Source of the DNA: Ryuthela nishihirai
Taxonomy: Eukaryota > Arthropoda > Arachnida > Araneae > Heptathelidae
Length of the DNA: 64,000 nt
Reading direction: 5' to 3'
Assembly (NCBI GenBank): GCA_038380435.1
Contig: JAWZYU010000013.1
Location: forward strand, 7,949,901 to 8,013,900
Of this stretch, positions 1-11,920 are shown piece by piece (the first letter of the stretch is position 1; the number at the start of each line of letters is the position of its first letter). The notes beneath the pieces were generated by a model, which was not told the DNA's origin, did no database searches, and worked only from the letters and a program-made list of their open reading frames with translations. Made by a program: the position numbers and the translations under genes.

Positions 1-113
1 GCGAATAGGGTTATGAACAATGTGTCTAAAGGCCTCAGAAAGAAGGGGAGACCTAGGATGCGGTGGGCAGACAATGTTAAACAGGATCTTATTAGAATTA
101 GTATACAGTAGCT
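1..113 (+). mobile_element. LINE 3' fragment, first half (L1)
   Basis: C-terminal coding end of the LINE seen nearly complete at 32.5-36.5 kb. It matches that copy around 36290-36390, the arginine-rich tail after the reverse transcriptase. The match stops at 113 and resumes at 757, so two later insertions split this LINE tail. It continues beyond the left edge of the window. Confidence 0.85.
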
Positions 114-118
114 TAGGA

Positions 119-372
119 CAGGGCCGTCTTAAGGCATGAGCACACTGGGCAGTTGCTCAGAGGCCCGTTTCTAAATTTCGAAAAAGTTTGTGTTGATTAA
201 TCCTCGCTTTACAGCATGTTTTCTATATTTTTAGACACTGATTTTGTTAAAAGTACCAATAAATCTGTAGGCTTAATTTTATTGACCGTTTACATTTTTA
301 TTCCCGTAGGTGGGTGGGTAGGAGCCACAGTGCATTGCTTTGCCCATTGGCCTACAATACTGTTAAGACGGC
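119..372. mobile_element. hAT-like MITE inserted in the LINE tail
   Basis: Begins CAGGGCCGTCTTAAG and ends with the imperfect complement CTGTTAAGACGGC; pairing continues about 40 bp inward with mismatches (GGGCAGTTGCTCAGAGGCC against GGCCAATGGGCAAAGC). No coding frame of note. CAGGGCC... ends are typical of hAT elements, which make 8 bp target duplications. The right end adjoins a SINE, so the duplication cannot be checked. Confidence 0.6.
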
Positions 373-757
373 AGTGGGTTGTTTTACCTCTGAGCGGCCC
401 TTTTTTGCACAAAATGGGCTAAATAGCCAAGTCACAATAACCCTAAAGGCTCAAAGAAGGTTGGGGGAGATGACCCACTGGAATAGCTATTGGGAGACAT
501 ATGGTAGGGTCCCATGAAGGCCATCCAGCATGCTCTTTAAAGTGCACAGGGTATGGCTCTTCCGCAAATGGCACCATGGCTTAACATCCCATGCGAAAGA
601 CAGCGCCCTATCCAAACTCATCCGTGTGCCCTACTGGCAGTGGGGAGGGCATGGGATATTGTAGAGATAATTCTCAATGCTCACTCAGCTGGGACTCGAA
701 CCTGGGAACTGCAGATTATGAGCCTGACACGCTATTGGCTGAGCCACTCTTGCCCAG
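373..757 (-). mobile_element. SINE1, diverged full-length copy
   Basis: Antisense SINE1: 3' tail (GGGTTGTTTTACC) first, central domain, then the complement of the tRNA-like head. Many substitutions mark it as older than the copies at 9.7 or 52.5 kb. Open frames inside it are SINE translations, not genes. Confidence 0.85.
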
Positions 758-855
758 GTGTACAATGGCCAGATGTAGCCGAGGACAGATATGCTTGGAG
801 AACTAAAGTGCACAATCTGTTGGACCTCTGTAGCCCGTGACTGCTTGAGGATGTG
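757..855 (+). mobile_element. LINE 3' fragment, second half (L1)
   Basis: Resumes the LINE interrupted at 113: last coding stretch, then the 3' tail with GGACCTCTGTAGCC and CTGCTTGAGGATG. This tail resembles the 3' end of SINE2. Confidence 0.85.
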
Positions 856-915
856 ACAGAGTTTGTCCCTTCCCTCCCCCAAAAAAGGGGGGAATATATG
901 TAAACTTTTACCAGG

Positions 916-1302
916 GTTGGGTTGTTTTACCTCTGAGCGGCACTTTTTTTTGCACACCATGGACTAAATTGCCAGGTCACATGGACCCCGAAGGCTCAGA
1001 GAAAGTTGGGGGAGGGGACCCACTGCAATAACTGTTGGGAGACAGATGGTAGCCTCTCGTCAAGGCCATCCAGCTAGTTCTTTAACGTGCACAGGGTATG
1101 GCTCTCCTGCTCACGGGGTCACGGCTTAACGTCCCATCCGACGGACGGCAGCCTTTCCAAGCCCATCGGTGTCCCCTATTGACCGTGGGCAGGGCGGGGA
1201 ATTTTGCGGAGATAAATCTCAACGCTGACCCAGCTGGGACTCGAATCTGGGAACTACAGATTACGAGCCTGGCGCGCTACCGTCTGAGCCACCCCCGCCC
1301 CT
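916..1302 (-). mobile_element. SINE1 with target duplication
   Basis: Complete antisense SINE1 flanked by the 12 bp direct repeat ACTTTTACCAGG (904-915 and 1303-1314). tRNA-like head at the right end with B box complement GGGACTCGAA. Close to consensus, so fairly young. Confidence 0.93.
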
Positions 1303-1319
1303 ACTTTTACCAGGTCTAA

Positions 1320-1740
1320 AGGGTTATATTCAAATGAAAGCCTATACAACATAGATATAATTTTTCACTCGAAACAGAAATGTTTCATTTTCTTCACACC
1401 TCCTGGTATTAAGGGTGGAAATCATTGCTGCTGATATAAACCTCTTGACCATCACATTCTACCATTAAAATTTAAAAATTTCAGCGTAAACAGATCGTTT
1501 GCAATATTCCTTTAAAGTTTTGTCTTATTTCAATTTTTTCATCGTTAGAGGGCGTTATGAGGTTTTTTAATTTCAGCTTTTAGCATTCTCTACCGGAGAA
1601 AATTTAACTAATGGATGGTTGGAGAAATGCAAATACTAATATTTTACTAGTACCTAGGTAGAACAAAACGAATTCATTTATCTCATTAAAAAAAGTTGCA
1701 TTTTATTACCCCCATTGTTCCGGGTTAAGCGAGCATATTA
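1320..1740. repeat. Dispersed repeat R3, copy 1
   Basis: Shares ordered blocks with 7140-7700 and 56040-56500: one near 1448-1505 (ATTAAAATTTAAAAATTTCAG, then AAACAGATCG) and one near 1608-1660 (AGAAATGCAAATACTAATATT). No coding frame. Class unknown. Confidence 0.5.
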
Positions 1741-2129
1741 CTATTGCTAGTGGTCAATTCTTGGCCATCATTGTATACCAGCAAAATTTCTGACAGATGT
1801 TCTTTCTCAATTGTCACCCCACTCGGCCAATGTAGAGTTGGGGAATTGAGCTATATATATGGAATTGGAGAGACTGCCTCTAATGACCTGCGGTGTAGAA
1901 GTGAGGTTTGGGGTATCTGTCAGTTTCACAGCGCATAGGTGACAAAACAGCCATTGGGAGATAAAACCCAGCTAGGGGAGATGAAACTTCAGAATAAGCT
2001 CCTTAGAGAGAAAATTGAACCATGACCCCTGCAATGAAGTTCCCCGACCAGGTTTACATGATGGATGGCATTCTATTTAATTTTTTCAGTCTTCCATCTA
2101 CAGAGCACCAAACCAACATGATAGAGCAT

Positions 2130-3420
2130 TTGTGGTGACACAGAGCTTATGCAGCCAAATCTTAGAAATATGCCATGACAACACTTGTTTTGGACACCTT
2201 GGGAAGTACAAACACTACAAGTCAGATTCAAGTACTTTCGGCACTTATTCTGACTTACATACGGGGCTGTGTATCATGCCTGAAGAAGCAAGGCCATCGG
2301 AAGTGAAAAAATAACCTCAACAGAGCACCACTCACAATCCGTCCCTTTCAACGTAGATGAATGGACATCATAGGCCCTTTACCTAAAATTCTGAGACGCA
2401 ACAAGAATGTATTAGTCGTAATGGACAAGTTTACTAAGTGGCTAGAACTTTATATTCTGTCCAATCAGTCAGTGGGGTCCATTGCACAAGTCTTCAAGGA
2501 AGACATTTCCAAACATGGCATCACCAACAGTGTGACAATGCACTGGTCTACCAGTCGAGTAATGGCAAGGGACTTCACTAAATGTGGAGCAGAAGAAGTT
2601 TTTATGATCCTGCCACAAAATATCAAATTGAGCATTTTAACAATCCATTGCCTTCATTTTGGTTCCCAGGTTCGAGTCCCAGCTGGGTCAGCGTTGAGAT
2701 TTATCTCAGCAAAATTTCCCCGCCCTGCCCACGGTCAGTAGGGGACACCAATGGGTTTGGAAAGGCCGCCGTCCGTCGGATGGGACGTTAAGCCACGACC
2801 CCGTGTGCGGGAGAGAGATACCCTGTGCACGTTAAAGAACTAGCTGGATGGCCTTGACGAGAGGCTACCATCTGTCTCCCAACAGTTATTGCAGTGGGTC
2901 CCCTCCCCCAACCTTCTCTGAGCCTTCGGGGTCCATGTGACCTGGCCATTTAGCCCATAGTGTGCAAAAAAGTGCCGCTCAGAGGTAAAACAACCCAAAG
3001 CCTTCATTTTGTCCGTTTTATTGGCAGACAAAAATCACCTATGGGATGAACATCTGCCGTACAGGAGAACCACCCTCAACTCCACATGAGACCCCATATT
3101 ATGTGCTATATGGTAAGGATGTAGTTCTCCCGTATTAACTGTGACAGACAAATGCTCCCCCCCCCCCTACACACACAGACTTGGAAAGTTATGGAGAGCA
3201 GTTCGACAACTCATTAAGCTGGGCATATGACATGGCGAGGCGAAATCTCAAGAGAGCCACTGAAGGAACAATGTTAAGTCACCATTAACAAGGCATTAAA
3301 GCTGAGGACCTAGTATTTTTGTACAGCTGTAAGGTACCATATCGAAACACAAGAAAGCTTTCCAAATTGTTCACTGGAAAGTTGATAAATTTTCCAACAA
3401 ATCATCCTGGTTGTGGACCT
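2130..3420 (+). pseudogene. Decayed Ty3/Gypsy-type integrase, split by SINE1
   Basis: Remains of an LTR-retrotransposon integrase in order: a zinc-binding-like stretch with CFGHLGKYKHYK (2190-2220), the start of the catalytic core MDIIGPLP followed by VLVVMDKFTKWLEL (2361-2450), and FKEDISKHGI. A SINE1 interrupts at 2662-2999. Beyond it lie DEHLP-like and YYVLYG-like residues (3040-3115) and a C-terminal piece with EDLVFLYSCKVP and RKLSKLFTGK (3300-3390), as in Gypsy integrases before the chromodomain region. Several frameshifts and stops; the catalytic aspartate region is garbled. No flanking LTRs, protease or RT recognised. It cannot be functional. Confidence 0.75.
2662..2999 (+). mobile_element. 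SINE1, 5'-truncated, inside the Gypsy integrase
   Basis: Starts at the B box (GTTCCCAGGTTCGAGTCCC), so the A-box half of the tRNA head is missing. Runs to the CAACCCAA tail. Flanked by the 12 bp duplication GCCTTCATTTTG (2650-2661 and 3000-3011), so it inserted truncated. Confidence 0.93.
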
Positions 3421-5240
3421 CCCCCGCCATAAGATCCACATCACCTCACCAAGCTACAAAGACAGGGCACATTTGCTCATGGAGCCAACACTACAAGCCC
3501 CAGCTAGCAACATCATCGGAACCTGATGATGATGAATGGAATTTCACCCATGGGCCACTAAAGATCGCATTGCGATCCGTCCAGCACAAACAGCAGCGAG
3601 AGCCACTGAAGCACAACCAGCTTCGGCCTTGCCCCCCTTGGCAGCAGTCGTCATATCCTTAATCTCTACACCAGCAATGAGTAGCATGAGGCAACAACAG
3701 CACTGGCACTCACCTGCTACTGCGCATCGAGCCAGATGGAATCTTCACATTGCCGCTGCTCACCCAGCAAACTGAGATGAGTATGACATAGCCAAACTAT
3801 TGCCAATGAGTGCAGAGGATTCTACACACTCAAGGCTACTGAGCCTCCATCCTCAAGCATCATGAACCACTTGGGGATGCCTGAGTTATGGCAGCACCTC
3901 AGAGGAGCCCATTTATGCAGCCAACACAAACAAGCGGTAATCCCGTTGCTACCGACTCTCCCCGTTTGCAGCCACAACAGCAATGCAAACCATGCACCCA
4001 CACATAAACATGATCCCATACTGTCCGTCATAATAGTCAGTACTGGAGTCCTCTCTCGTACTGAATGAGTCCTAGGCCGTTAGGAAGCCTGAAGTTTACC
4101 ACAGACACAACATCCATATACTCACCACCAAAGAGAAAAGATTTCAATCAATTATCATGTCAAATGAAGCAATTAATGTAACCTAATACAGATAGAAGGG
4201 TTGTTAAATAAGCCTTCAACTCGAATGAACTCGTAGATTGACATGACTAGATGGATTGTAACACAGACATACTGTAGAGAATCAATATAGGCCAATGAAC
4301 TGCAGCACTGAGGTTGGGACTGAAGAGTGATTAATGAGGGCCGCCTATGCATCTGACAGTGTCTTCACCGACTCTTGTGAACAGGTATTGATTGAACTAT
4401 GCTGCAGCCATGCATCGCAAATTCTTAAGTGTGAACCTTCCCTCTTTCTAGGATGGAATTGCAACCACAGAGGAACCAGCCTCCAGCAACGACCCTGCAT
4501 TCCCACAGGGTAGTAACAGCTCTACCATTTTTATTCATCAGATCAACACCAAGTTTACACCCACCACCTGTAATGGGGTATATGAGGACAAATAATCTAC
4601 CTTTCTTTCTGATTTCCTGGGTTGCAACCTTGCTCTTTGTTCCAACCATTTGGCCTTCCTTTTTTTTGGCCAATCAGAGTAGGGTAGGTACGTCATGCTC
4701 GCATTTTTGGGATACAGGCCCGACTTGTCTGCAGTACTCGCAGTGGTATCAATTTAGAAATGGGTTGATTTTTCCCATGGCTTTACCTTCCCCATCCTAA
4801 CACTTCGCCTTGAACGTGGAAGGAGGATGCCCTAGGTCTTCAGTTCTGAGAATCCTGCCCGTCTGAATCAGTTCTGAAATTCCTAGAACCTCTAACGTCG
4901 GCACCTTTGCACAGCGAGATTACGTGTTCAATATGTTCTGACTGAACTTTCACGTCTCCATTTTTGGACTGATGTCACCCACAGATGATGGAGAGTACAG
5001 ATTGTTAACTCTCATAGACCCATGGTTATAAGAAGCGATTGCAGCGCCTCCATGAACGAGGCCCGAAAGCTCGAAAAAGCCAACCACAAAAAAAAAAGCT
5101 TTCCAAAGCCGGTTTCGAACCGGGGGCCACTGTGTCACAAAGTGTTGTAAATTCATGGTGAAATTAGCCTCCAATAAGGGGCTCCCTACACCAGACTGTG
5201 GCGCCAGTCTAGCGACGTTGCACGACGCCAAGGATTGCTT
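3421..5240. other. No recognised gene; possible rest of the Gypsy element
   Basis: Moderate-GC, codon-like sequence after the integrase (3420-4070) with short open frames of low-complexity composition that I do not recognise. A tRNA T-arm-like palindrome CCGGTTTCGAACCGG lies at 5109-5123, but no full tRNA fold was seen. Confidence 0.4.
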
Positions 5241-6250
5241 GATGAATTTTTCTTATAGTATGTGTTTTACTGAAACTAAATGCCGAACATACTATTGTGT
5301 TTTCGTAATTCAGTTTGTTTTTGTGTTATAGTAAGATTGATATTACATGAACGAATGTAAAAAAAAAATTACAAACTAATTTGCTAAGATGTTTTTGCTA
5401 TTTCAACACTTGATGGCACTCAACACTTGAGTACTTTTCCGTCTTTTTCCTAGTATATTAAAAGTGTGATTTGCATATTCATATTTACGCATTCGTGAAG
5501 TAACTAGTTTAAAACGTTTCTTCCTTTCCCGATATTTTACGGTATAACACATCTTTCGTTCTTCTGTTGAAAGGTACGAAACCAAACGAATAATTGGCGG
5601 TCTTAACAAAGCGATAATTGAAAGAAAGATGAGAAATTCGGGCCTCACGCTTTGTGGCGCTACAATTTAAGAGTTACCTGTCTTCTCCTCTTTCATCTGT
5701 GGATGTCATTACCGGCTAAAGAAAATTACAACTTGCCCCCCCCCTGATTTTCTTTCCCCGTTTTCGCCCCACTCGCCCAGTGTAGAGTTGTGTCATCTTT
5801 CAGGAATTTAAGAGCAATCATCGCTGAAACAAACAATTCAGAAAAACTTACGACTTTTATTAAGAAGTGAACACTAATTTAAAGTCTCTTTCCTTATAAT
5901 TATTTCTGACATTTTTTTATTCCATTTATACGTAATAAATATATTTTGGTCGTCAGCACAACTTCGTTTCACTGACATTTCACAGCTTACCTAGTTATTA
6001 TTGTTATTCATTGCGGTTTTCGCGCCCTTTTACACTTCTGTCGAATTATATAAAAGAATTTCGTAAGATATTTCATGTTTAAACCGTGTAAAAATGCACA
6101 CAATTTAATCCTGATATTTCAAAGAATTAATAATTTTTTTTATAATTAATATTACTAGTCATGATTGACAAAATTTTATTTAAAAATATTTCATACACAT
6201 TTTGAAAGCAATGTCAAGCCTAATATAAAATATAAATTAAAAATATTAAA
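5241..6250. other. AT-rich DNA, nothing recognised
   Basis: Homopolymer-rich with only short open frames. One short block at 5766-5793 (CCCCACTCGCCCAGTGTAGAGTTG) has a near match at 1820-1842. Confidence 0.4.
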
Positions 6251-6430
6251 AAATACTTATCTTACTATATGGCCCTAAAAAGTAGAAAAATAAACCTAAA
6301 GCATATCGATGATACAATCAGTCACAGAGTTCGTATTCACTACGAGGGAAGATAGGACGCCAATTTACCTACTTAACAAGTTGTCGGCGCCCTATCTTCC
6401 ATTGAAGTGAATACGAACTCAGTGACTGAT
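6250..6430 (+). mobile_element. FBT fold-back core, partial copy
   Basis: Outer end (TATCTTACTATATGGCCC), then CTAAAGCATATCGATGAT, then two inverted arms meeting around 6375 (AGTCACAGAGTTCGTATTCA against TGAATACGAACTCAGTGACT). The right arm stops at 6430, and the tandem array of complete copies is absent. Confidence 0.75.
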
Positions 6431-6600
6431 GGACTTTGAAAGGCCGCTCTCTTCCCCCGACCTTCTTCGAGCTCTTGTAACCCCAACCTTAAGAGCAGTT
6501 AACTGGATCACTTTCCTCAACCTTATATGAGCTCTTGATATCCTTGTTATTTGGACACTGAGTCCATTGTGGAGGAGGCAAAACAACCTAACTTTTCTTC
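6430..6600 (+). mobile_element. Possible old SINE1 relic
   Basis: Blocks resembling the SINE1 3' half (CTTTGAAAGGCCGC, CCCCCGACCTTCTTCGAGC, GCAAAACAACCTAAC) in the right order but with large changes. No target duplication seen. Confidence 0.35.
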
Positions 6601-7139
6601 ATCCCTGGCAGCACCATTAGCAATCGCTTTCAGTGACAAAAGCTCTGGGGCCGAATTCCAGATCTCGCCCACATTTCTATCACATATATCCTTTAATTCA
6701 ATGGATTTTCATAGTTTTGATTAACAGCGACAATTATCGAAATATTTGAAACAATGAGTTGTACAATATAAAAAGCATTTTTATTTTTCCTCTTGAAAAG
6801 TAACATTTTGGTGGGAGCAATTTCTTGTCCCTTTTTCGTTCTTATACATTTTTTTTTACCTTTCCATTTCAGTTAAGCTATTGCAATCATATTCTACAGA
6901 CTTCCGATTGAAATATGATTGAATAGCTTTCATCACCGCGATTTCATTTGGAATCAGAATCATAAATATTGTGAAAAGGGGAAGGAGAGCAGAGCGGGGA
7001 TGATGGAAGTCCTTTTGAATAATGTCCTACATTCAACCTGAAAATGTAGTAAATACAAAATTATTCGAACTACAATAGCAAATAATTAAACATATGCTCT
7101 ATTAAAGTATAAAAAAATTACATAAATAAAAAAAAAGAA
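6601..7139. other. No gene recognised
   Basis: AT-rich, no repeat shared with the rest of the window recognised. One short inverted pair flanks 6885-6925 (GCTATTGCAATCATATT and AATATGATTGAATAGC). Confidence 0.35.
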
Positions 7140-7700
7140 CACATACCACGTTTGGCGAATCTGGGAATCTCGTTTTCAAAGAGAATCAAGTGTTCCCCTA
7201 CTCTGGCACTCTTTAAAGTTTCAATTACAATAATGGATAATTGGGAAAATGCAAATAACAATATTTTATTACTACTTATACAACATAAAAACATTTCTCA
7301 CACTTCTCTGGAAAAAAAAAGGAGCAGACTGTTGCTGTCTTGACATTCCACAACCGAATTTTGAAAATTTTACATAAACAGATCACTTGTAATACCGAGC
7401 ATTTCTTTAAAAGTTTCGCATTTTCCATATATAGTGTTCTGTAGCAATAAAATTTGAAATTATAAAGGATCTGAAGAATGCGAAATATATTTCACTGGTA
7501 CCTATCCAACTTAAACAAGAATTTCTCAATTATCTCTTAAAACTGTTGCGTCCCCCACCACCGGGTATAACGAGACAGCTCATTGTTGTCAATGCAAATC
7601 TCATGAACTTCACACATTCCACAATCAAAATTTCCAGCATAAATACATCCCATACTTTCATTCCACACCTAATTCGTACCCGTGGGCCCTCACGTTCCAA
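7140..7700. repeat. Dispersed repeat R3, copy 2
   Basis: Shares the GGGAAAATGCAAATAACAAT block (7238-7258), the ATTCCACAACCGAATTTTGA / AAACAGATCA block (7346-7388) and the CCTATCCAACTTAAACAAGA block with R3 copies at 1.3 and 56.2 kb. No coding capacity seen. Confidence 0.5.
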
Positions 7701-7850
7701 AGTTATATGGGCAGAACCAAAATCCCTCCGTGAGAACCTTTCATTTAGCATATGACTCGTCGAGATCACTCAACGGGTTGGGAGAACAGAGCGGAAAAAC
7801 CGTTTTGAGAAACTGACATATGACTCAACATAATAAACATGACGAGCGAA

Positions 7851-7943
7851 AATTGAATAAAAGTAATAGGAAGACAGGCGTAATTGAATAAAAGTAATAG
7901 GAAGACAGGCGTAATTGAATAAAAGTAATAGGAAGACAGGCGT
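7851..7943. repeat. Tandem repeat, 31 bp x 3
   Basis: Three identical 31 bp units starting AATTGAATAAAAGTAATAGG. Perfect identity points to recent slippage or local duplication. Confidence 0.97.
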
Positions 7944-8543
7944 AAACATTCGGATTGAAGACTTTGAGGCAGCGATTAGAGATGTGTTCTGAGAACAGGC
8001 CAGAATTTTTGTTTCGCACTATAGGCTATTGCATATTTTAAAATAAGTATAATAATTTGAAAACCAAATTATAATATAGGAACGACGATAAATACTAGAA
8101 ATAACTCATAGAAATTGAAAATTCTTTAGTAGCATCATTACGAGCGCTAAGAGCAACTCAATAAAAAGGGAATACTTAAAAAATCAAAAGGCTGAATGGT
8201 GCACATTTTTAACCGCTAATGAATGATTAAAAGGTTAAAATTATAACGAAAGAAATTATTCTACATTTTTTTTTTCAATTAAGAAAAAAATTAGAAATTG
8301 AAACTATGACTGAGCCCCAAGCCAGAAGCCATCTGTTCTATTTCTAGCCCGATCCCGCAATGTGAAACGCAGCACATTACTCCAATTCACAGGTCGGAGT
8401 TAGTACGAGCTTTGGCACTGAACTCATTGTCGTATCTCTCCCTCACAAAATTAATAACTTTTTATTAATGAGCGAAATATTGGAGAAATATGTACATTGA
8501 TGCAGTTGTTTTAGTTGTTTATAATGTACGTCTATGACAAATC
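7944..8543. other. AT-rich DNA, nothing recognised
   Basis: No coding frame or repeat recognised between the 31 bp array and element A. Confidence 0.4.
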
Positions 8544-8639
8544 AGTTTTCTCTATGCGTATTTAATCTAAATGTGGTGTCATCCAACGTCCGTACTACTT
8601 TTAGTGCGTCTCCTGTATTTAAAAAAAAATTGCTTCCGA

Positions 8640-8702
8640 CGCAGTGATTTGAACCCGCTACCTCGATAGCTGGAGTGTTTCGCACTCAACTATGCCTTGT
8701 TA
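8640..8702 (-). other. tRNA-like block in left arm of element A
   Basis: On the minus strand: A-box-like TAGTTGAGTGCG, a possible anticodon-arm region, and B-box-like GGGTTCAAATC, in tRNA spacing. No clean acceptor stem, so a tRNA-derived relic or Pol III promoter rather than a gene. Confidence 0.45.
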
Positions 8703-9690
8703 CTTGATGATGTGGCTTGGATGTGTCTCAAACGGGGTATAACCCATCGTTATAAACTTAGTATATCTTTATTACAGTTTAAAGAGTTATTTCAGATATT
8801 TTTATTAACGTAGGTTTTTTTATTATCCTACTTTTTTTGCAACCTTCGTATTTATTTCTTTATAACTAGCTTTTTTCCTGTGTAACCTTCGTTTATTTTT
8901 ATAACCTACGTATTTCTTATAATGAATTCTGATAGTCCTTTCATACTAATATACGTACTTTTTTTAACCGTCGTATTTTAAGTCCGTTTTAACAAACACT
9001 TATTTCTTTTAATTAACTCCGTTACTGTTGGTTGTCGCGTTTTTTACTAGAAGAAGGACTATTCTACAGTAACTGTTTTAAAAGACTGTCCCATAGGAAA
9101 TACCATTGGGTAAAAATGTAATAAAACGACGAAAAGAATCTGTTTTAAAAACTTATTCGTCATTATGTAAAATATTGAGGAGTAATATGGTCTGGTGATC
9201 TGTATGGGTGACATAAAAGTGCCTCTTTAGAACACGTGTTCGGTACTGGACCACGTTTTATTGACGGATGGTTAAGTCCTGTGAAATTAAAAAATATTAA
9301 ACGGTGAATCACAACGGCACCACGATTTACTGATGGTTTTACTATCCCTTTGACAGTCATCTTCGATAAACTCGTTAATCATCAAAAAGTCTTCCTTTCT
9401 TAAAAACCCTACATTAATTAAAACTCTTATCAAAAGTTCCATCCCCACTCATTAACAGTTTCGCCCCCCTTTTAAGGACTATCCCGCAGTAACTGTTTTA
9501 AAAGACTGCCCCGCAGAAAATAAAAAAATACCATGGGTAAAAAAATTAATAAAAGGAAAAAAATCTGATTTAAAAATAAATTATTCGTAATTATGAAATG
9601 ATATTGAGATGTAATATGGTCTGTAGGGGTGACATATAAGACCGCTTTAGAACACGCAACAGACGTTCGACGGATGACTCTCTGTACTGA

Positions 9691-10078
9691 GGGGCGGGGG
9701 TGGCTCAGTCGGTAGCGCGCCAGGCTCGTAATCTGTAGTTCCCAGGTTCGAGTCCCAGCTGGGTCAGCGTTGAGATTTATCTCCGCAAAATTCCCCGCCC
9801 TGCCCACGGTCAGTAGGGGACACCGATGGGCTTGGAAAGGCCGCCGTCCGTCGGATGGGACGTTAAGCCGTGGCCCCGTGTGCGGGAGAGCCATACCCTG
9901 TGCACGTTAAAGAACACTCTGGATGGCCTTGACGGGAGACTACCATCTGTCTCCCAACAGCTGTTCCAGTGGGTCCCCTCCCCCAACCTTCTCTGAGCCT
10001 TCGGGGTCTTTGTGACCTGGCCATTTAGCCCATGGTGTGCAAAAAAGTGCCGCTCAGAGGTAAAACAACCCAACCCAA
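9691..10078 (+). mobile_element. SINE1, full-length, inside element A
   Basis: Complete 388 bp copy: A box TGGCTCAGTCGG, B box GGTTCGAGTCC, central GGGACGTTAAGCC and GTGCACGTTAAAGAAC, tail CAACCCAAC. Flanked by the 11 bp duplication CTCTGTACTGA (9680-9690 and 10079-10089). Absent from the right arm, so it inserted after the inverted arms formed. Confidence 0.96.
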
Positions 10079-10214
10079 CTCTGTACTGAAAATTTTTCCA
10101 AGTCCGCTAATTTCTTTCGGTGGCAACCATCAGAATGGGTGTTGCAATTATTCATGAAAGTCCCATATTTTGCGAGCTCGACCTTTCATCAACTCGCGTG
10201 ATGTGCATTTCGCA

Positions 10215-11276
10215 ACAAGAGGGCTGTGTACGACAGAACTGCTGCTATCTGCACCGCAATATTTGCATCTGCTACTGATAAACGATTTCCTTCATTAAAA
10301 ATAGAAATTTGGTAAATAATTCCACTGCATTCATTAAGAACACAAACTGATTTCGTGCTAAAACATCTTTCACACCAGATTTCAGCTTACTTGAAAAACT
10401 AATGTTAAAAATTTATGTGAACCAGTGACTTGACAGATGGAATCACTCAATTACCACAAGAATATACTATTATGGGGCAGTGTCGGGAAAGCAAAGAAAG
10501 AGGAAAACTTCGAAAGGAAGTGGAAAAATGCAAAAAGAAAAAAGCACAGTTTAGAGAATGGAGGCGAGGAGAGTCAAATGGAGAACAAGAATTATTCGCT
10601 CACTAGTCTTCCAGAACTGATGAGAAGAAACACGCGACATTATTCAAAAGATTCGTAAGGATGAAAACTGTAAAAAGTACGAGAACTAAGATCAAGGAAT
10701 GCAAATTCATTCAAAGTGACAAGCAGGGTGTGATTCTGCATAGTTCAATGAGTCCTTAGTTAGGAAGGCGGGAAGTAAGAGATTAGCAGACTGAGAAAAA
10801 TAACATATCGTTGGAATATGGGATGTTCGTTTCCAAAGAGAATGAATGTTTTCACCTTCAGTGCCCTCAAAAAGTTACATATCTACGGTCTATTATAATT
10901 ATTTTGTACCATGGAAAACCAGTTGATCAGCCATGAAAAATCAAGAGTTGATGTATATCAGGAAATACAAAACATGAATATTGATGAAACAGTGCAAAAC
11001 AAAATTTTTAAAAGAGTTACATTTAATACACACAATTCTTGTTCGTTTTTTTTTCTCTGCTTTACATATAGGACACATGGCCGTCTTGTGTTTACTTCGA
11101 CTGTCAAATTATCTCCCACCCTGAGCATGCTATTAGAAGCTTCTTCTGCACCAACTGGGAAAAGTCTGGGATATTTTGCTACCAATGAACTAGGAATTAA
11201 CTCTTTTTCCATTACCACTGAGACTACTTTCCACATATATAAATCCTGTATTAACTGTGAATCAGCCTGTAATAAA
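10215..11276. other. Element A interior, unrecognised
   Basis: No polymerase homology seen. Short lysine/glutamate-rich frames at 10437-10658 and 10911-11040 carry no motif I know. Confidence 0.4.
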
Positions 11277-11515
11277 TTGAACGCCTTAACAACTATATAC
11301 GTTTAGAAGAAAAATTAAACACATCCGGCCTAATTATCCCTATAACAATAAATCAAATATCTAAATTCGAAAAAATGAACAACATTTCTGTCAATGTTTT
11401 TGGATACGAGAAAGTGGTGTTCCCACTCTACACACCATTCAGATTTAAAGCGCACGCAAATCTCCTACTGTTATCAGACGATGAAAAGCAGCATTATTGT
11501 TCCATTAAAAATTGA
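11277..11515 (+). pseudogene. pPolB fragment, sense, in element A
   Basis: Matches element B 30617-30845 (linker before the exonuclease domain): AACTATATACGTTTAGAAGA, then AAATATCTAAATTCGAAAAA. Scattered substitutions and small indels; no motif residues included. Confidence 0.85.
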
Positions 11516-11531
11516 TAAGAATCTACGAAAT

Positions 11532-11700
11532 TCAAAGGGAGAATGCTGTTTTCCATATTATTGGGAATGCAATTAATACCGATTCCTTGCAGATGGCTGT
11601 CCTTTAGGTTATGAAATATAACTGGAATCTTATTAGAACGCTTAAAATTGAGATCACACGTATTATGAGCGCCTCCTCAGAGATGCGCTATAACACTTTA
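11532..11700 (-). pseudogene. pPolB fragment, antisense, in element A
   Basis: Matches the minus-strand polymerase of element B near 39388-39570: GGGAGAATGCTG, TATTGGGAATGCA, GATAACTGGAATC-like words in the same order with deletions. This is the stretch between the endonuclease-VII-like insert and the Exo II region. It is inverted relative to the fragments on both sides. Confidence 0.8.
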
Positions 11701-11732
11701 CCCATGTAATGAAAGTATTCATTCGACATAAA

Positions 11733-11920
11733 AAAACCTAGGCCAATATCGCATATACTGACGTGCTCCTCTTAGCTGATGTAATTGATCCCAGTCGTTT
11801 ACACAGCTCCTGCCTTCATACCTGAAGATGACAAATATAATTGATAAACTACAATGTACCTTTTTGGGAGGCATACGAGGGGGAATTTCAGTGAATCGTT
11901 TTAACACGGCAAGCAACAAG
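11733..11920 (+). pseudogene. pPolB fragments, sense, in element A
   Basis: First part (to about 11818) matches element B 31890-32030 around Exo III (TGACGTGCTCCTCTTAGCTG) with a deletion. The second (11826-11917) matches the region upstream of motif A (GGCATACGAGG, CGTTTTAACACGGCAAGCAAC). Frames are broken throughout. Confidence 0.8.

Larger units (their letters stand above)
8544..10214 (+). repeat. Element A left inverted arm
   Basis: Complement of 12779-14630, including a tRNA-like block near the end and two related sub-blocks (about 9055-9260 and 9473-9665) that both contain GTAACTGTTTTAAAAGACTG. Interrupted by a SINE1 at 9691-10078. Arms differ by few substitutions. Confidence 0.93.

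Noticed and set aside
5060..5230. tRNA-like T-arm CCGGTTTCGAACCGG
   Set aside because: Palindrome present but no A box at the right distance and no acceptor stem.
10911..11306. 131-codon frame as a gene of element A
   Set aside because: It runs from unrecognised sequence into a polymerase fragment in the wrong context; no domain.
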